NCBI GenBank assembly: GCA_023159155.1 | Contig: JAJNNX010000086.1 | Location: 1 to 64,000 of the forward strand | DNA length: 64,000 nucleotides | Source of the DNA: Ustulina deusta | Taxonomy: Eukaryota; Ascomycota; Sordariomycetes; Xylariales; Xylariaceae | Direction of reading: 5' to 3' | Part shown: in pieces, positions 23,851 through 35,238 of the stretch | Numbering within the stretch: the stretch's first letter is position 1 | How the letters are laid out: every line of letters begins with the position of its first letter | Notes under the pieces: model-generated | The model's database searches: none | What the model was told of the DNA's origin: nothing | Seen by the model: the letters and a program-made list of their open reading frames with translations, nothing else | Position numbers and translations under genes: made by a program

Positions 23851-26800
23851 TATTATTATATTTTTAACTAAAAATCTTTTTTTTAACTTTTATTGCTTAA
23901 ACTAATATTTTTTCTGCTTCTACGCCTTTTTTTATTTGTTATATATACTATGCTACTTTATATAGTATTAAAGCTTAGTTTTTTAATATGTTATATTTAT
24001 CTAGCTGCTATACTATTGCTAATTATATATATAGAAAAAACGCTTAATACTTTACTTAATTTTTATATTTTTTGTTAGAAGCTCTGCTTTAAAATTTTTA
24101 ATAAACTATTATTTTTACTACTTTTACTACTTACTAGTTTTAAGCCATTCTTATATAGCTAGCTATATTAGTTTATATATTTTAAAGGTTATACTATTTA
24201 TATTAATAGAAATAAACAAATAATTTTATAAAACTAAAAAATTATTTTTAAACCTATTATTCACGCTAGACTATAATTTATTATCTTTATTATTATTACT
24301 ATAACTAGTATTAATATTAGTATAATTTTTATTATTATTCTTTTTCTGGTTATATTACAAGTTTTTTTATTTATATCAACTTTAAAATAAAGCTTTAAAG
24401 ATTTCTTGCTAGTTAAAAAAGCTTATAAGCAATAATAGATTAGCAACTAATAGTTATATTTTATAAATATAATTAAACAATATTTATTATATAATAATAA
24501 TAAAGTTTTTTGTCTCCCAATTTTAATAGACCTATTTACTATTATAATTAAAAAGGCTAATTTTTTTATAATTGCTTTTTTAAAAGTTCTAAAAATACTA
24601 TTGCACAAAATAGCACAGTACTTTTTAGAAAATATATATAGCAGCCTAAATAATGGCAAAAGGCATAAACTTAAGTATTATAGCAAGCTTAATAATATTC
24701 TTACTATTATTATGCTATTTTAGCTTTTTTTTTAAAAATATTAGCCTATTTGCTTTGTTTATTAGTTTAACTATAATAATATTATATTATTTAACTACTT
24801 TTAAAGTAGCGCTTTTACTTTATATTATTATAAAAATTAATCTATTCAAACATTATAAAAGATATTCCATAAGCAGTTATACTTTCTTATTTCTTTTACT
24901 CTTTATATACCTATTCTAACTAGTACTTTAAGCTTTAATAAAAAAGCTAGCATTATTAATATTATTTAGTATAAAAACTTATTTTTTTTTATTGCTACAT
25001 AGCTAGTTGTGTACTAGCTGGAATATATTAGCTTATAGATTCTATTGTTTAGAGATCTTAACGCAATTTGCAATATTTCGAAAGCTCTGCTCAAACCGGG
25101 CAGTATTGCTTATATAGACCCAGAACACCTATATTTCTAGCCAGTAGTCTTAAGTTTAATAAACATATTTAATAGCAAATTATAACTTACTTTGTAACAG
25201 TTAGCTATTTATATTTACTAAAGCGTTTATATTTACCCTACGCCGCTTAAGCCAACAAGCGCAGTTCGGGACCCTAAAACAGCACATTTCTAATAGATCT
25301 AATCCAATATTATCTTTTGCTTAACAAAATCTATATTATAACTAAAAAGTATAATAATTAATAAGTTCGGTAAGATTTCTAGTTACTTTAAAGAAAGGCT
25401 ATTATTAGCACAGGTCAGCTTAGACTTTACAACTTACTAAAAAAGGCATAGTAATAAAACTTAATATTAACTAAACTATTAATTATTATAGCTTATAAGC
25501 TAGAGTTAGCAGGGCCAAAAAATATAATAAATATTATTGCTACAAAATAGTTTATAACAAGGTATTAATAGTAGCTAAATATATTAATATTATTTGTTAT
25601 TTTTTAGTTGTAATAACTAAAAAACTTTAATTAAATTAAATAGCGCTTCTAAAGCTTTAGCTCTTAATTTAGGTTTTTATTTCCTGCCTACTTTTTATTA
25701 TTAATAAATATAAAATAACTAATCTTTTTAATATTATAGCTAGTGTTATAAGTATTATTATGCTAGCTTTATATAATATATAACTACTACTAAAAGATTT
25801 ACAATAATTTAAAAATATACTTAAAAGCGTTAAACACCTAATAAAAAATATATACTTTATTAATATAATACTTAAATTGCTTAAAAATATAAAAAAAAAA
25901 GAATAAAGCTTACTTAGCATAAATATAGCTAAACAATTAAAAATAATAATTAGTAGTAGTATGTAAACATATAACTTTTTTAGGGCCAATCTCTAAAAAT
26001 AGACTAAATACTTAAAAAATAGAAAACTAGTATAACTAAACTAAGCAAATATAGGATTTTTTAAAAAAAACCAAATTAAAGCTATATTAAAGCAGCTTTA
26101 AAACTATAAGCTAATTATTAACCTTATTATTAGTATTACAATTTTATTAATAGCTCTAGTCCGCTTATTCTAAAAAATGGACTAACCTTTCTATAAGTAT
26201 AGCTCTGTTTGTAATAACTATATTATAAAAAAAAATAAAAAATATAATAGTTATAAAATAGAACAAAATCAAAAATACTATTACTACAATAGATAAGTAG
26301 CTAATAGTATTAAAAAACAAAGTAAAAAAAATAAACTTTAGCAATAATAAAAAAGTGGCTATACTAACAAAAAGCAAAACTAAAGTATTACAACAATTTA
26401 AAAAAAAACTTAAAAAAGTAAAAGCGTTTTAAAAGCTACTAAATAAACTGCTATTAAAGTTGTAAAAAGATATTATTATAAAAGCTATAAAAAATTAGAG
26501 CGGTTTAACTATAGTAATATTTAGTACTTAGAACTCTAGCTTTTAAGCTGGGATTATTAATAATAAAGTTAGTAAAACAAGGTTTAAAAAAAAGTAAGCA
26601 TATAATATTATTATTATAGCTTATTAATATATTTTTTAATTAAAATAGTAATATTTTTTAAATATTAATAAGGTTAAAAATTTTTAAAAAACTAATATAA
26701 AGCTTAGTTGCTAGATATATACGGACTATTATATTATATAATAGTATATTAATAAAAATATTTATACTTATAGCAATTATTCTTTAAAATAGGGCTAAAT

Positions 26801-27379
26801 TTTATAGATTTATAATATATATAGATTTATAATATAAAAAATAATTGTTTTTTTACTAAAATAACTAATGTTATAAATTATAGTAAACATTTTATGTTTA
26901 TAATATAGTGCTTTCAAAATTTAGCTATAAGCTAAATAAAAAGGTTTATTTAAAAAAAAAATATTGCAGTACTTTTAAACTTTTATTGTTCCTAGTTAGC
27001 TTAATTTTTAATCTGATCCTAATTATTTTAAATAAAAATAAATAATTATATATTTAAAGCGCTTCTATCCGTACGCTCTTCCTACTTTATATTTATTAAC
27101 TATTTAATTTAATATTTTTTTAATTAAATTTTATTTTAATACTATAAATTATTAATTTTTTAAAATAATTTTTTAATTAATTTTAAAAGCTTTATATAAA
27201 CTGTAAGCTAGTACTTATATTAAACTTTTATTATTTTAGCTTTACAATACAAAACTTATATAAAATATAGCGTTATTTTAAAAGTTTTTATAAATAGCTA
27301 TATATATATTTATTTTTATATTTACTGCTTAATTATACTAATTTTTTATCCTACTTCTATATAAAGTACAAAAATAATA
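23851..27379. other. AT-rich mutated DNA, unassigned
   Basis: There is no credible gene. Short open stretches exist on both strands, for example 24,653-24,919 plus and 25,669-25,989 minus. Their products are runs of Ile, Leu, Phe, Tyr and Lys, as AT-rich noise would give. A less mutated patch at about 25,000-25,450 keeps CG and GG dinucleotides and may be an independent fragment, but I could not identify it. Confidence 0.5.
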
Positions 27380-29165
27380 TTTTATAAACAACCATACTAA
27401 TAAAGCTTTAATAAAAGCTTTTTTACTAAAAAAACTTTAAATATATAATGCTAAATCAAAACGTAATAAAGTCTTTTTATTTACTTTTTATTATTGCAAT
27501 TATAAGCAGCTTTTAAAAAAAACAAAAGCTTAAAGCTAACAATATCTCACTCCGTTAAAAGCAAAAGCCTTTAAAAAATACTTAAAACTAATAGCTAACC
27601 TTAAGAATCCTATACAAATTAAATATTTGTTTGCTCTTGCTTTTAGTATTGCTTACTAGTATTTAACAAATAAAATAGCTAAGCCTCCGGGCAAAAACTA
27701 GCTTTAGAGCTTTTAAAAGCATTATTTAGCACTTAAATTATAACAAATAAAAATAATAGCCTAAAAACACTACAAAAATAATATTTATAATAAAATAATA
27801 TATTAGTTTAAAATAATTAAAAAAATATTATAAAACCTAGCTATTTTTGCTAAGAACGTTTATAATATAAATAAAACTAAAGTTATACTATATATGCTTA
27901 GCTTTATTTAAGTCTTTATAAATAAAAACAATCTGTAAAACTATAAAAATATAAACATTAAATATATAATAGTTATTACTATTAAATATATAAATATAAA
28001 TAATAAGTTTTTATAACTAATAATTATTTAGCTAGCTATTACCTATTAAAACAACTAAACTATGTTCTTTATTTTTAAATAGTACTATATATGGTCCAAA
28101 TCTAAATATACTGATTCTAAAATTAGTTTAAAATAGCTCAAACATATGTTTAATTTCTAAACAAAAAAATAAGTTAACTAAAAGCTATAAATACTAATTT
28201 ATAACAGCTTTGGAACATATAAAACTTTTAAAGCTTTAAAGTTCTGTTTTAAAAACAATATTATTTTATATTACTTTTTTTTTTATATTTTCTATAAGCT
28301 CTAGCTTTGCAACGTTAGAATATTTGCCCTTTTAAAAGCAGCTTACTATAATAAAACTAAAAAGCTGTTCTAAAAAAGTACAAATATAGTTAGCAAGCAG
28401 CATTTTACTTTTTTGTATAGCCCTACAAAAAAAAAAGCGTTTATAAAAAGAAATATTATAGCTATATAAGCAGCATATAGTTTATTTCTATTTAACCTAA
28501 ATAAAGTTCTTAAAGCAATATTAAAACCTCCTGCTTAATCTACTATTCTAACAACTAATAAAATAAAACTAAATTCTTATTATTAAAACAAAATATTATA
28601 AATACTTATAATACTAATATTAATAAAAAGTTTAATATTACTATATAATCTAATTAAACAAAATATTTATACGTTTAATAAAACAAATATATAGCGCTTA
28701 AAAAAACATATATAAAAGTTTATTAATACTACCTAAATATTTTTTGCTAAACATATCTTTTTTTATAATTAAAAATAAATGCTAACTAGAATAAATAATA
28801 AAGCTAAAGTTTGCTAATTAACTAGGTTGCTTATACTAAAGCAAACAAAAATAATAAGTTTTAAGAACATTAAAGTAGCACAAATAGCGCGTGCTATAAA
28901 AAAGGTTATCAAAGCCAAAGGGAAATATAGTCAGAAGCATAAAAGTACTACAATAAAAGCAAATAAGCTAGAGCTAGGTAAAATAGAGCTAAAAGAACCA
29001 GAGCTAAAAATAGCACATATTACAAAAAAGGTTATAAATAGCAAGGGAAAACATGGTTAAAAACATAAAAGTGCTACGCTAAAAGCGGACAAACTAAAAC
29101 TAAAACTAAAAGTAGCACAAATAATCAATATACTAGTACTATAAAAAGCACCAGTTGTACAAATA
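27380..29165 (+). pseudogene. pogo/Fot1-like DDE transposase relic
   Basis: This is a RIP-damaged transposase of the Tc1-mariner superfamily, pogo-like branch. At 27,546-27,720 the frame reads LTPLKAKAFKKYLKLIANL..., the CENP-B-type helix-turn-helix DNA-binding region, ending in a KPPGKN motif. At about 28,104-28,151 it reads YTDSKISLK. At about 28,203-28,270 it reads a FGTYKTFKALKFCF-like string, where active members have D-G-F-G-T-H. Near 28,312 CNVRIFALLKAAYY stands where CDVGVF is usual, so the catalytic aspartates have become asparagine. A tail with lysine-rich repeats closes it (see 28,827). Terminal inverted repeats were not located. Confidence 0.85.
28827..29060 (+). pseudogene. Surviving C-terminal tail of the transposase
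   Basis: This 77-codon open stretch holds two imperfect repeats of about 40 residues. Each has K-G-K-x-x-x-K-H-K-S/G-like basic clusters followed by Glu/Leu-rich segments (KLELGKIELKEPELKIAHI). A third, broken copy continues to about 29,165. Basic GRKRKSA-like clusters and acidic linkers of this kind end many fungal pogo-like transposases. It is much less mutated than the catalytic region. It should be read as the end of the pseudogene and not as an independent gene. Confidence 0.65.
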
Positions 29166-32100
29166 ATATAAAACTGTTATATAAAAAAATAAACAATTGT
29201 TTTTTGTTTTTTTTAGTTTGGATTTAGTTTTTAAAAACAAGAAATCAGATATAATTAATATTTATAACATTTTTAGCGTAATAAAAAAAAATAAAGTTAT
29301 AGTTTGCTTGCAAATTATTAGCAAATAGTTTTTATATTAAGGCTAGATTATCTAACTTAAGTATTTAATACCTAGTTTATAAAAATACTTTAAAAAATAT
29401 TATAAATAGTATTAATACTTTTATAAAAACCTTTAAATCTTTCTATTTTTTTTAATTATTTTAATATTTTACTTCTAACAATCCTACGTGCTTTTTTTAA
29501 CTTAACAACATTTTAGCACTACAAGAACTTTCTTTTTTATATATTTTATTAGATATATTTAAAACAAAAAAACTTTATTAGCAAATGCTCCTTTATTATT
29601 ATTTATTTTAATAATACTAATTGCTAGTACTTTTAGGTTCAGATTATTAGCAAAAATGAAATAATCAAATATAACTCTATAATAATTAATATAACTAAAA
29701 TAACAAATAATAATTAGGTCTTAAATAATAGATAATATTATTAGTAATACCTATTTATTCTAATAATATTTTTTTATTTATTGCTTATACTAAATATTTA
29801 TTTTATATAACTAAAATACTATTAGCTTTTTTAATTCTTTTTTTGCTATATAATACCCAATATATAAAGCTTGCAAGCTTTAACTTTTCTAGCTATAAAA
29901 AATATATAATTTTATCCCATAATATTTTTAAAAAAAACTTTTAAATCAACTCTAGCAGCCCTTAAATCTAAATTCTAAGTAATTTAGCAAATAATAAAAA
30001 ATAAAAATAATAATACAAGCTATAAATATAAAAAGGAATAAAAAGCTCAAAAGCTATTAATATTTATAAGTTATTCTTAGTTAAAAGCTAAAGCAAAGTT
30101 ATAGCAAAGCATAAACTTTAAATAACTAAAAAATTATTACTAAAACTTTAAGCCTAATATCTAAAATATAAAGTTTTTTACTATAGATTTATACATATAA
30201 TACGTTAGTAAAGCGGGGCAATTATAAAATAATAGGTTTACTATTAATACCACTTTTTACTAAATATTTTATAGTTATTATTATAATTAGTACACATTAC
30301 ATATATTATACTAAAGTAAAACCTAATAGCTGCTACTATAACAGAACTTCTTATTTAGTAATAGGTTAAGATATATAATTTAATTATAATATTTTATTTC
30401 TGCAGTTACATTAAAAGCTAAAATATAATAAGCAACATTTGCTTAACCTTTATAATTTATATAAAAAATTATAAAAAAGCAAACAACTTTAATAACTACA
30501 GTAATACGGCCTGCAACACACCGCCCTTTTTTTAAAATAATCTATAATAGTATTCTCTTTAAAACTATGTTTAATATTATAATTTGATTCGCAAAACAGA
30601 AAATATATACTAGTTAACAAAAAAGTAATTAGTATATTTACTTAAATATAATATTAGCTATTATTATATTCTAAGTATTTTTAGTAATATTTTATAGCTA
30701 TTTTAGGGTTAAAAAAATAAATCTAAAATTGCTTTATTTAAAGATTTTCCTTACTATATTTTATTAAGTTTAGTATTAAAATTTATTTACTATTTTTAAA
30801 AACAATATTTTTAAGTTTAATAGCTACTACTATATAATATATAGCTATTAGCTTAATTACTAAAAAATAAATAAATATTTAGATTAGCAAAATTAGTTTC
30901 TTAAGCCTAGCTTATTTATTTTGGTTTTTAATAACAAAAGTATATATATATAAACTTTTAAAACAAAAACTAATGTTCTAAAATTATTATTAGCTAATAC
31001 TTTAGAATATATTTAATACTACCTAAAATATTATTATTAAAAAGTATTAATAGCGCAAATATTATTGCAATTATTAACTCTAATATACTTAAAAATTAAT
31101 TTTAAAAAAAAAATAATATATTTTTTTGTTTAAATAAATAAAAGCAATATAGTATTTATTTCTACGTTAGATTTACAGCACTATTTATAAATTTATTTTA
31201 TAACTAACAATAGTTCAAAATAACTAGCGTTAGATTATATACCTAAATAGCAAATTATAAATATTTAACGTTTTAAATTAATCTAAATATAAAAATACTA
31301 AATTGGAAAGTTTAAAAAAAAAAGTTATAAACTTATTATAATAGCTTTTTTTTTTATAGTTGCTTTAATCTTTTTATATTTAGCTAATAATTTATTTTAT
31401 GCTTTGTTATATAATAACTTTTCTTTTTTAAAAATCTTTTTAGTTGTTTTACTATAACTAATATTGTGCCAAGTTTTTTAGAACTTAATTAGATTTTAAA
31501 CTATACTATTTTTTATTACATTTTATTACTTTTTAAATTTTTTATAGTTTAAAAAAAATTTAATATTTATAAACTATTAATTATATAAAATAGTTTTAAT
31601 TTTATAATCTAATTTATAAAAAAAATCAAAATTAATAGTTTTAAAATATTTATTTATATATTTAAGTTTTACTATATTATTATTAATAATCTTTATTTAT
31701 ATACAATTATAGAAAAACTAATAAAAAATCTAATCAAATAGAGCTTTAGTTCTAAAGTTCCGTATAAAACAAACTAAGTAAACACTAACTTCCTAGGGCC
31801 TATACCTATAGCTAGCATACTAAAAATCCCTTATAATATAGCATTATAATTCTATAGTTAATAAAAATTAAAATTTAAAACTATTTAAACAAAATTGCTT
31901 CTATTAAAGCTTATAATTTATTAAGATTTATAAAAAAACTATATATAAAATATATTTTTTAGGTATAGCCTATTTAAAAATAATCTTATAAAAAAATAAC
32001 CTTAGTTCTAAAAGCCTATACTTTTTTGCTAAAAGTTATATAATATAGACCTAGGCAAATTCTTTATATATAGTAGCTAAAATTTTAATAAAAACAATAA

Positions 32101-32940
32101 AAATATTTACTAATAACTTGCTATTTTTATATTTTTTTTTAAAAATATACTTTATTATATTAATAATATAATTATTAATAAATACTAAAGCTATAAGCTT
32201 TCGATTATATTTGTTTGTATGCTTTTAAAACTTATTATAAAAGTTTATTTAAAATAATAAATTACTTTTTAGTACTTTAGCAAAAACAAATTGCCTAGTA
32301 CTACTTTTAGAATATATTTAAATATATATTTTGCGATTAGCTATAGTTTAGAAAAATAATAGGTATATTATAAATATCCGGCCTAACTATTACAAAAATA
32401 TAAAGCTTGCTTTTTTATTTAAAGATTTTATTTATAATTTTTATGCTTAATACAATTACGCTAAGCATTAAAATAATTACTAAGCTAGATATAGCGCACT
32501 ACGCACTACAAAGACTTTGCTACTATAGGCCTTTATGCCTAAAGCCTTATAAATAAAATTATAACATAAATATTGCAGGGTTGTTTCGTATTAACTAAAA
32601 TTATTTCGCTTTAATCCGAAATACAAATCCGCATAGCAATTATACACAAATCTGCATGCTACAACAGCTACTAAAACTAATAACAATTCCTTACATTATA
32701 ATAAAGCTTTAAAGCTTAAATAACTCCTTTATAAGTATTAGAAATAATATAAGCTTAGTAGTAAGAGTTATAATAAAAAAAGCCTATTACGCTAAAAAAA
32801 AAAACTCTTTATAAATCAGATATAAAAGCAATAATACAAACATGATTTTCTAGTAAAAAAAGTTCAAAGTATTCAGAAATAACTACAGAATATAACTTAT
32901 AAAAAAATATAAGAAATATTAAAATATATACAGATTTTAA
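29166..32940 (+). mobile_element. Ty1/Copia retrotransposon relic (bounds uncertain)
   Basis: This AT-converted segment has plus-strand Copia reverse transcriptase marks at 31,980-32,200. Upstream integrase and gag could not be read with confidence, and no LTR pair was found, so the limits given are those of the mutated block and not of a demonstrated element. The right 300 bp keep more GC and grade into normal DNA at about 32,940. Confidence 0.45.
31980..32200 (+). pseudogene. Copia reverse transcriptase motif remnant
   Basis: At 32,044-32,073 the codons TAT AGA CCT AGG CAA ATT CTT TAT ATA TAG become Tyr-Gly-x-Arg-Gln-Ala-Pro-Arg-x-Trp if C-to-T and G-to-A changes are allowed for. That is the hallmark YGLRQAPRxW block of Copia RT. 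About 37 codons further, at about 32,156-32,170, the frame reads Y-I-N-N-I-I-I, the mutated YVDD catalytic box. A one-base shift separates the two frames. The spacing fits Copia RTs. Confidence 0.65.
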
Positions 32941-33265
32941 AATGCTTGAAGTCAAAGTACCTGTTATTTTTTCCAGCACGTAGGGTTTTCCGCTACGCAG
33001 GGATGGACGTTATATCAACAGTAACATTCTTCCAATTGCATTGGCGAATTGACAGCGCAACTGATGCCCTCATCGTTCATTCTCAGTGTGCTGCATCCTT
33101 CTATATGCACGAGTTAGGTATGATGCTACTAAAGTGGGCTGCGTACTAGTCAGCACGGCAAAGTCGAAAGAGTTGCCACACCCTTATGTACAGAGACTAC
33201 AGGTTGGTAAGTCCCTGCCTAGGTACCTATGTAGGCTTAATCATATGTTTCTATACTGAAGTAGC

Positions 33266-33550
33266 GTGAGTGAGAAAAGAGTGGCTTGAAATAGGGGGAG
33301 AAAGCGTACAGAAAGCATAAGTAAAAAAACACACCAAAAGCGCCGCGTCGCCTTGATAGATAGGGAATCATCAACCACTCCTTAGTTATCATTCGCGTTC
33401 AATTAAAATTTTGTATTTACTCGTCATCGCTTGGTTCCCCAATACTAGTAACTAGAATTATGCTAGGAAGTGTAGGTTCGGCCGATCTCCTAGTATGAGG
33501 GTGAGGTAAGTGCCCCTTTTTATCGGCGTGACCTACTTACTATCACTCAC
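33266..33550. repeat. MITE-like dispersed repeat, copy 1
   Basis: This segment of about 285 bp is bounded by short inverted ends (GTGAGTGA / TCACTCAC). Its core, GCGTTCAATTAA ... CCCCAAT ... CTAGGAAGTGTAGG ... TCTCCTAGT, recurs in the same order at 41,531-41,703. The two copies are strongly diverged. No coding capacity and no clear target duplication. Confidence 0.5.
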
Positions 33551-33861
33551 TTCAATGCATATTAATAGAGAGGTATTGGAATGAATTTTCTTGTTAAATA
33601 GAATACAACAGAACTACGTAGATGAGCGGCCAGGTAGGTGACTGGCTGATCTGCCGTGTTACAGTCATCCCTATCTCCTACTCGCACTTCTTCATGATGG
33701 AGATGTTATCCTCTAAATTGGGAATTGAGATGTAAGTCATGGTTTGCCGGTCCATTGTTTCCCAAATTGTTTAATAATAACGTGTGAGTTCCTTACTCTG
33801 TTGAGCATACACGACCTGACAACTTCTGAGAGGATTCCAGCCAAGTTATAATTGTAACATA

Positions 33862-34041
33862 ACGTATTCTACCACCGAACTGCGCATACCACCGAGTCGC
33901 GCACTTGGGTATTTTTTGGCCGAGAGTACATACAAAAGGTACTTAATAATTGTTAAAGAGCCATAACAATTTTTAGGTACATTTTACCCCTGTGCCCCGC
34001 TAAAAAGTACCCAAGTGCCGCGGCTCGGTGGTGGAATACGT
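33862..34041. mobile_element. MITE with TA target duplication
   Basis: This 180-bp non-coding element is flanked by TA on both sides (33,860-33,861 and 34,042-34,043). Its inverted ends run about 40 bp: ACGTATTCTACCACCGA at the left matches ACGTATTCCACCACCGA on the opposite strand at the right. Both continue into GCGCACTTGGGTA / GCGGCACTTGGGTA. The left end also contains a second ACCACCGA. TA duplications and long inverted ends point to mobilisation by a Tc1-mariner-type transposase, possibly pogo-like. Confidence 0.75.
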
Positions 34042-34174
34042 TATTCCCATCTGGAAAGAATGCGAATCATCTAGAAGTTTCCCGAGACATCTTCGGGAAG
34101 AATCTGATATAATATTTGCCTGGCGGATTTCCCCCGCCCACTGATTAGATGCGTTGCCTATAGTTTTGTTGTAG

Positions 34175-34183
34175 TATATAAAG
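34175..34183 (+). promoter_or_regulatory. TATA box of the EthD gene
   Basis: TATATAAAG lies 131 bp upstream of the chosen ATG at 34,306. The distance suits a short 5' leader. Confidence 0.5.
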
Positions 34184-34305
34184 CTTCATTGAACGAGATC
34201 TAAGTTCCCATTCCGTTCTCTTCATTTTGTTATAGTACGGTGAACTACCACAACACTTCCTTATCCCAAGCCCTTCGTCTTCGGTCCTGTCCAAAACAAA
34301 CCACC

Positions 34306-34719
34306 ATGACGTACTCTATCCTCGTCTTCCTATCTCGCAAGCCTGGGACAACCCCAGAGCAGTTCAGGGACTACTACGCGGGCTCGCATTTACCCATGTT
34401 TCGCGAACTGGTCGGGTCTCATTTCGCGGTTCGTCACATTCAACGATACATTCACCGGACCGAGGCTTCAAACGATGGCACCACACAACGAAATCCGTCG
34501 ACACCCGCGAGCGTTTTCATGGGCACCCAAGCTGACTTCGACTACGATGTTGTGGTGACCGTAGAGTTCAAAGATGCCGCAGCTTTCGAGGAGCATTGTG
34601 AATACGTCCGGCAGCCTGACATAGCATCAATCGTGGCTGCTGATGAAGAACGTTTTCTCGACAGGAGCCAAACTCGTGTTGTCGCCTTGGGGGAGATAAT
34701 TGAGATGACGCGTCATTAG
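34306..34719 (+). CDS. EthD-domain protein
   Basis: A 137-residue protein of the EthD family (dimeric alpha/beta-barrel fold), single exon. The start is the ATG at 34,306 in the context ACCACCATG; upstream codons in frame contain no ATG. The first 30 residues (MTYSILVFLSRKPGTTPEQF, then a DYYAGSHLP block) match the family hallmark of a beta strand followed by a T-x-E-x-F-x-x-Y helix with a conserved His. A second half (residues about 75-125) repeats strand-helix elements. Fungal relatives are often found in polyketide or pigment clusters or in catabolic operons, but no polyketide synthase is present here. The substrate is unknown. It is convergent with the rhodopsin-domain gene. Confidence 0.8.
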   Translation: MTYSILVFLSRKPGTTPEQFRDYYAGSHLPMFRELVGSHFAVRHIQRYIHRTEASNDGTTQRNPSTPASVFMGTQADFDYDVVVTVEFKDAAAFEEHCEYVRQPDIASIVAADEERFLDRSQTRVVALGEIIEMTRH

Positions 34720-35238
34720 GTGGATGTTTCTCCCAGAAACAGTCCCTGCGGCGGTCACAAAATTGGCTCTCTCGATATATACTCGCCCAATTAGGCCTCT
34801 GAACCCGCTGGTATCTTGAGGAGCAAGCCTTAACATAAAATCATGCGGCTAAGAAGGAATTAGTGAACGCGGTTAAAATTCTCATGTATTCACACCCCCT
34901 TTCACTCATTATGACAATAAATATCACGCATGTCGGTGTGATTGATGTCACGGATAGGTGGATCAAGGTTATTCCGAGAGATCCCGTATATATACAGCTC
35001 ATTTTATTCCCTATGTTGTAACTAGAACTTGGACCTTAGATCGTCTGAATACCCCTCTGGTGATCATACCTGAAATGTGCACTGGTCCCTTTCTTCCACT
35101 AGATCGCAACTCCACTCCTCCGTGAGAATTGACCACAAGTCCGATACGCGTATCCTTGACATTGTTGAACTCCGAAGTAGGGGCCATTCATAAATTGCAA
35201 GTCGCCACAGCCTTTCGTATATCATCCCTCGAGCAATT
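34720..35238. other. Convergent 3' intergenic region
   Basis: This is the region between the stops of the EthD and rhodopsin-domain genes. No gene was seen; the open frames in it are short and on conflicting strands. An AATAAA at about 34,917 could serve the plus-strand gene. Confidence 0.5.

Larger units (their letters stand above)
32941..34174. other. Gene-free boundary region with MITE-like repeats
   Basis: This is the first normal-composition DNA right of the mutated block. An open frame at 32,946-33,149 has no recognisable product and no gene context. The region holds two short repeat elements (33,266-33,550 and 33,862-34,041), annotated separately. No promoter or gene was recognised before the TATA box at 34,175. 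Confidence 0.5.

Noticed and set aside
24447..26377. Four small open frames of 70-106 codons on both strands
   Set aside because: Hydrophobic low-complexity products typical of AT-rich DNA; no domain, no promoter and no coherent direction.
32946..33149. Open frame at the edge of the mutated block
   Set aside because: It spans the composition boundary, has no recognisable domain and no splice partner.
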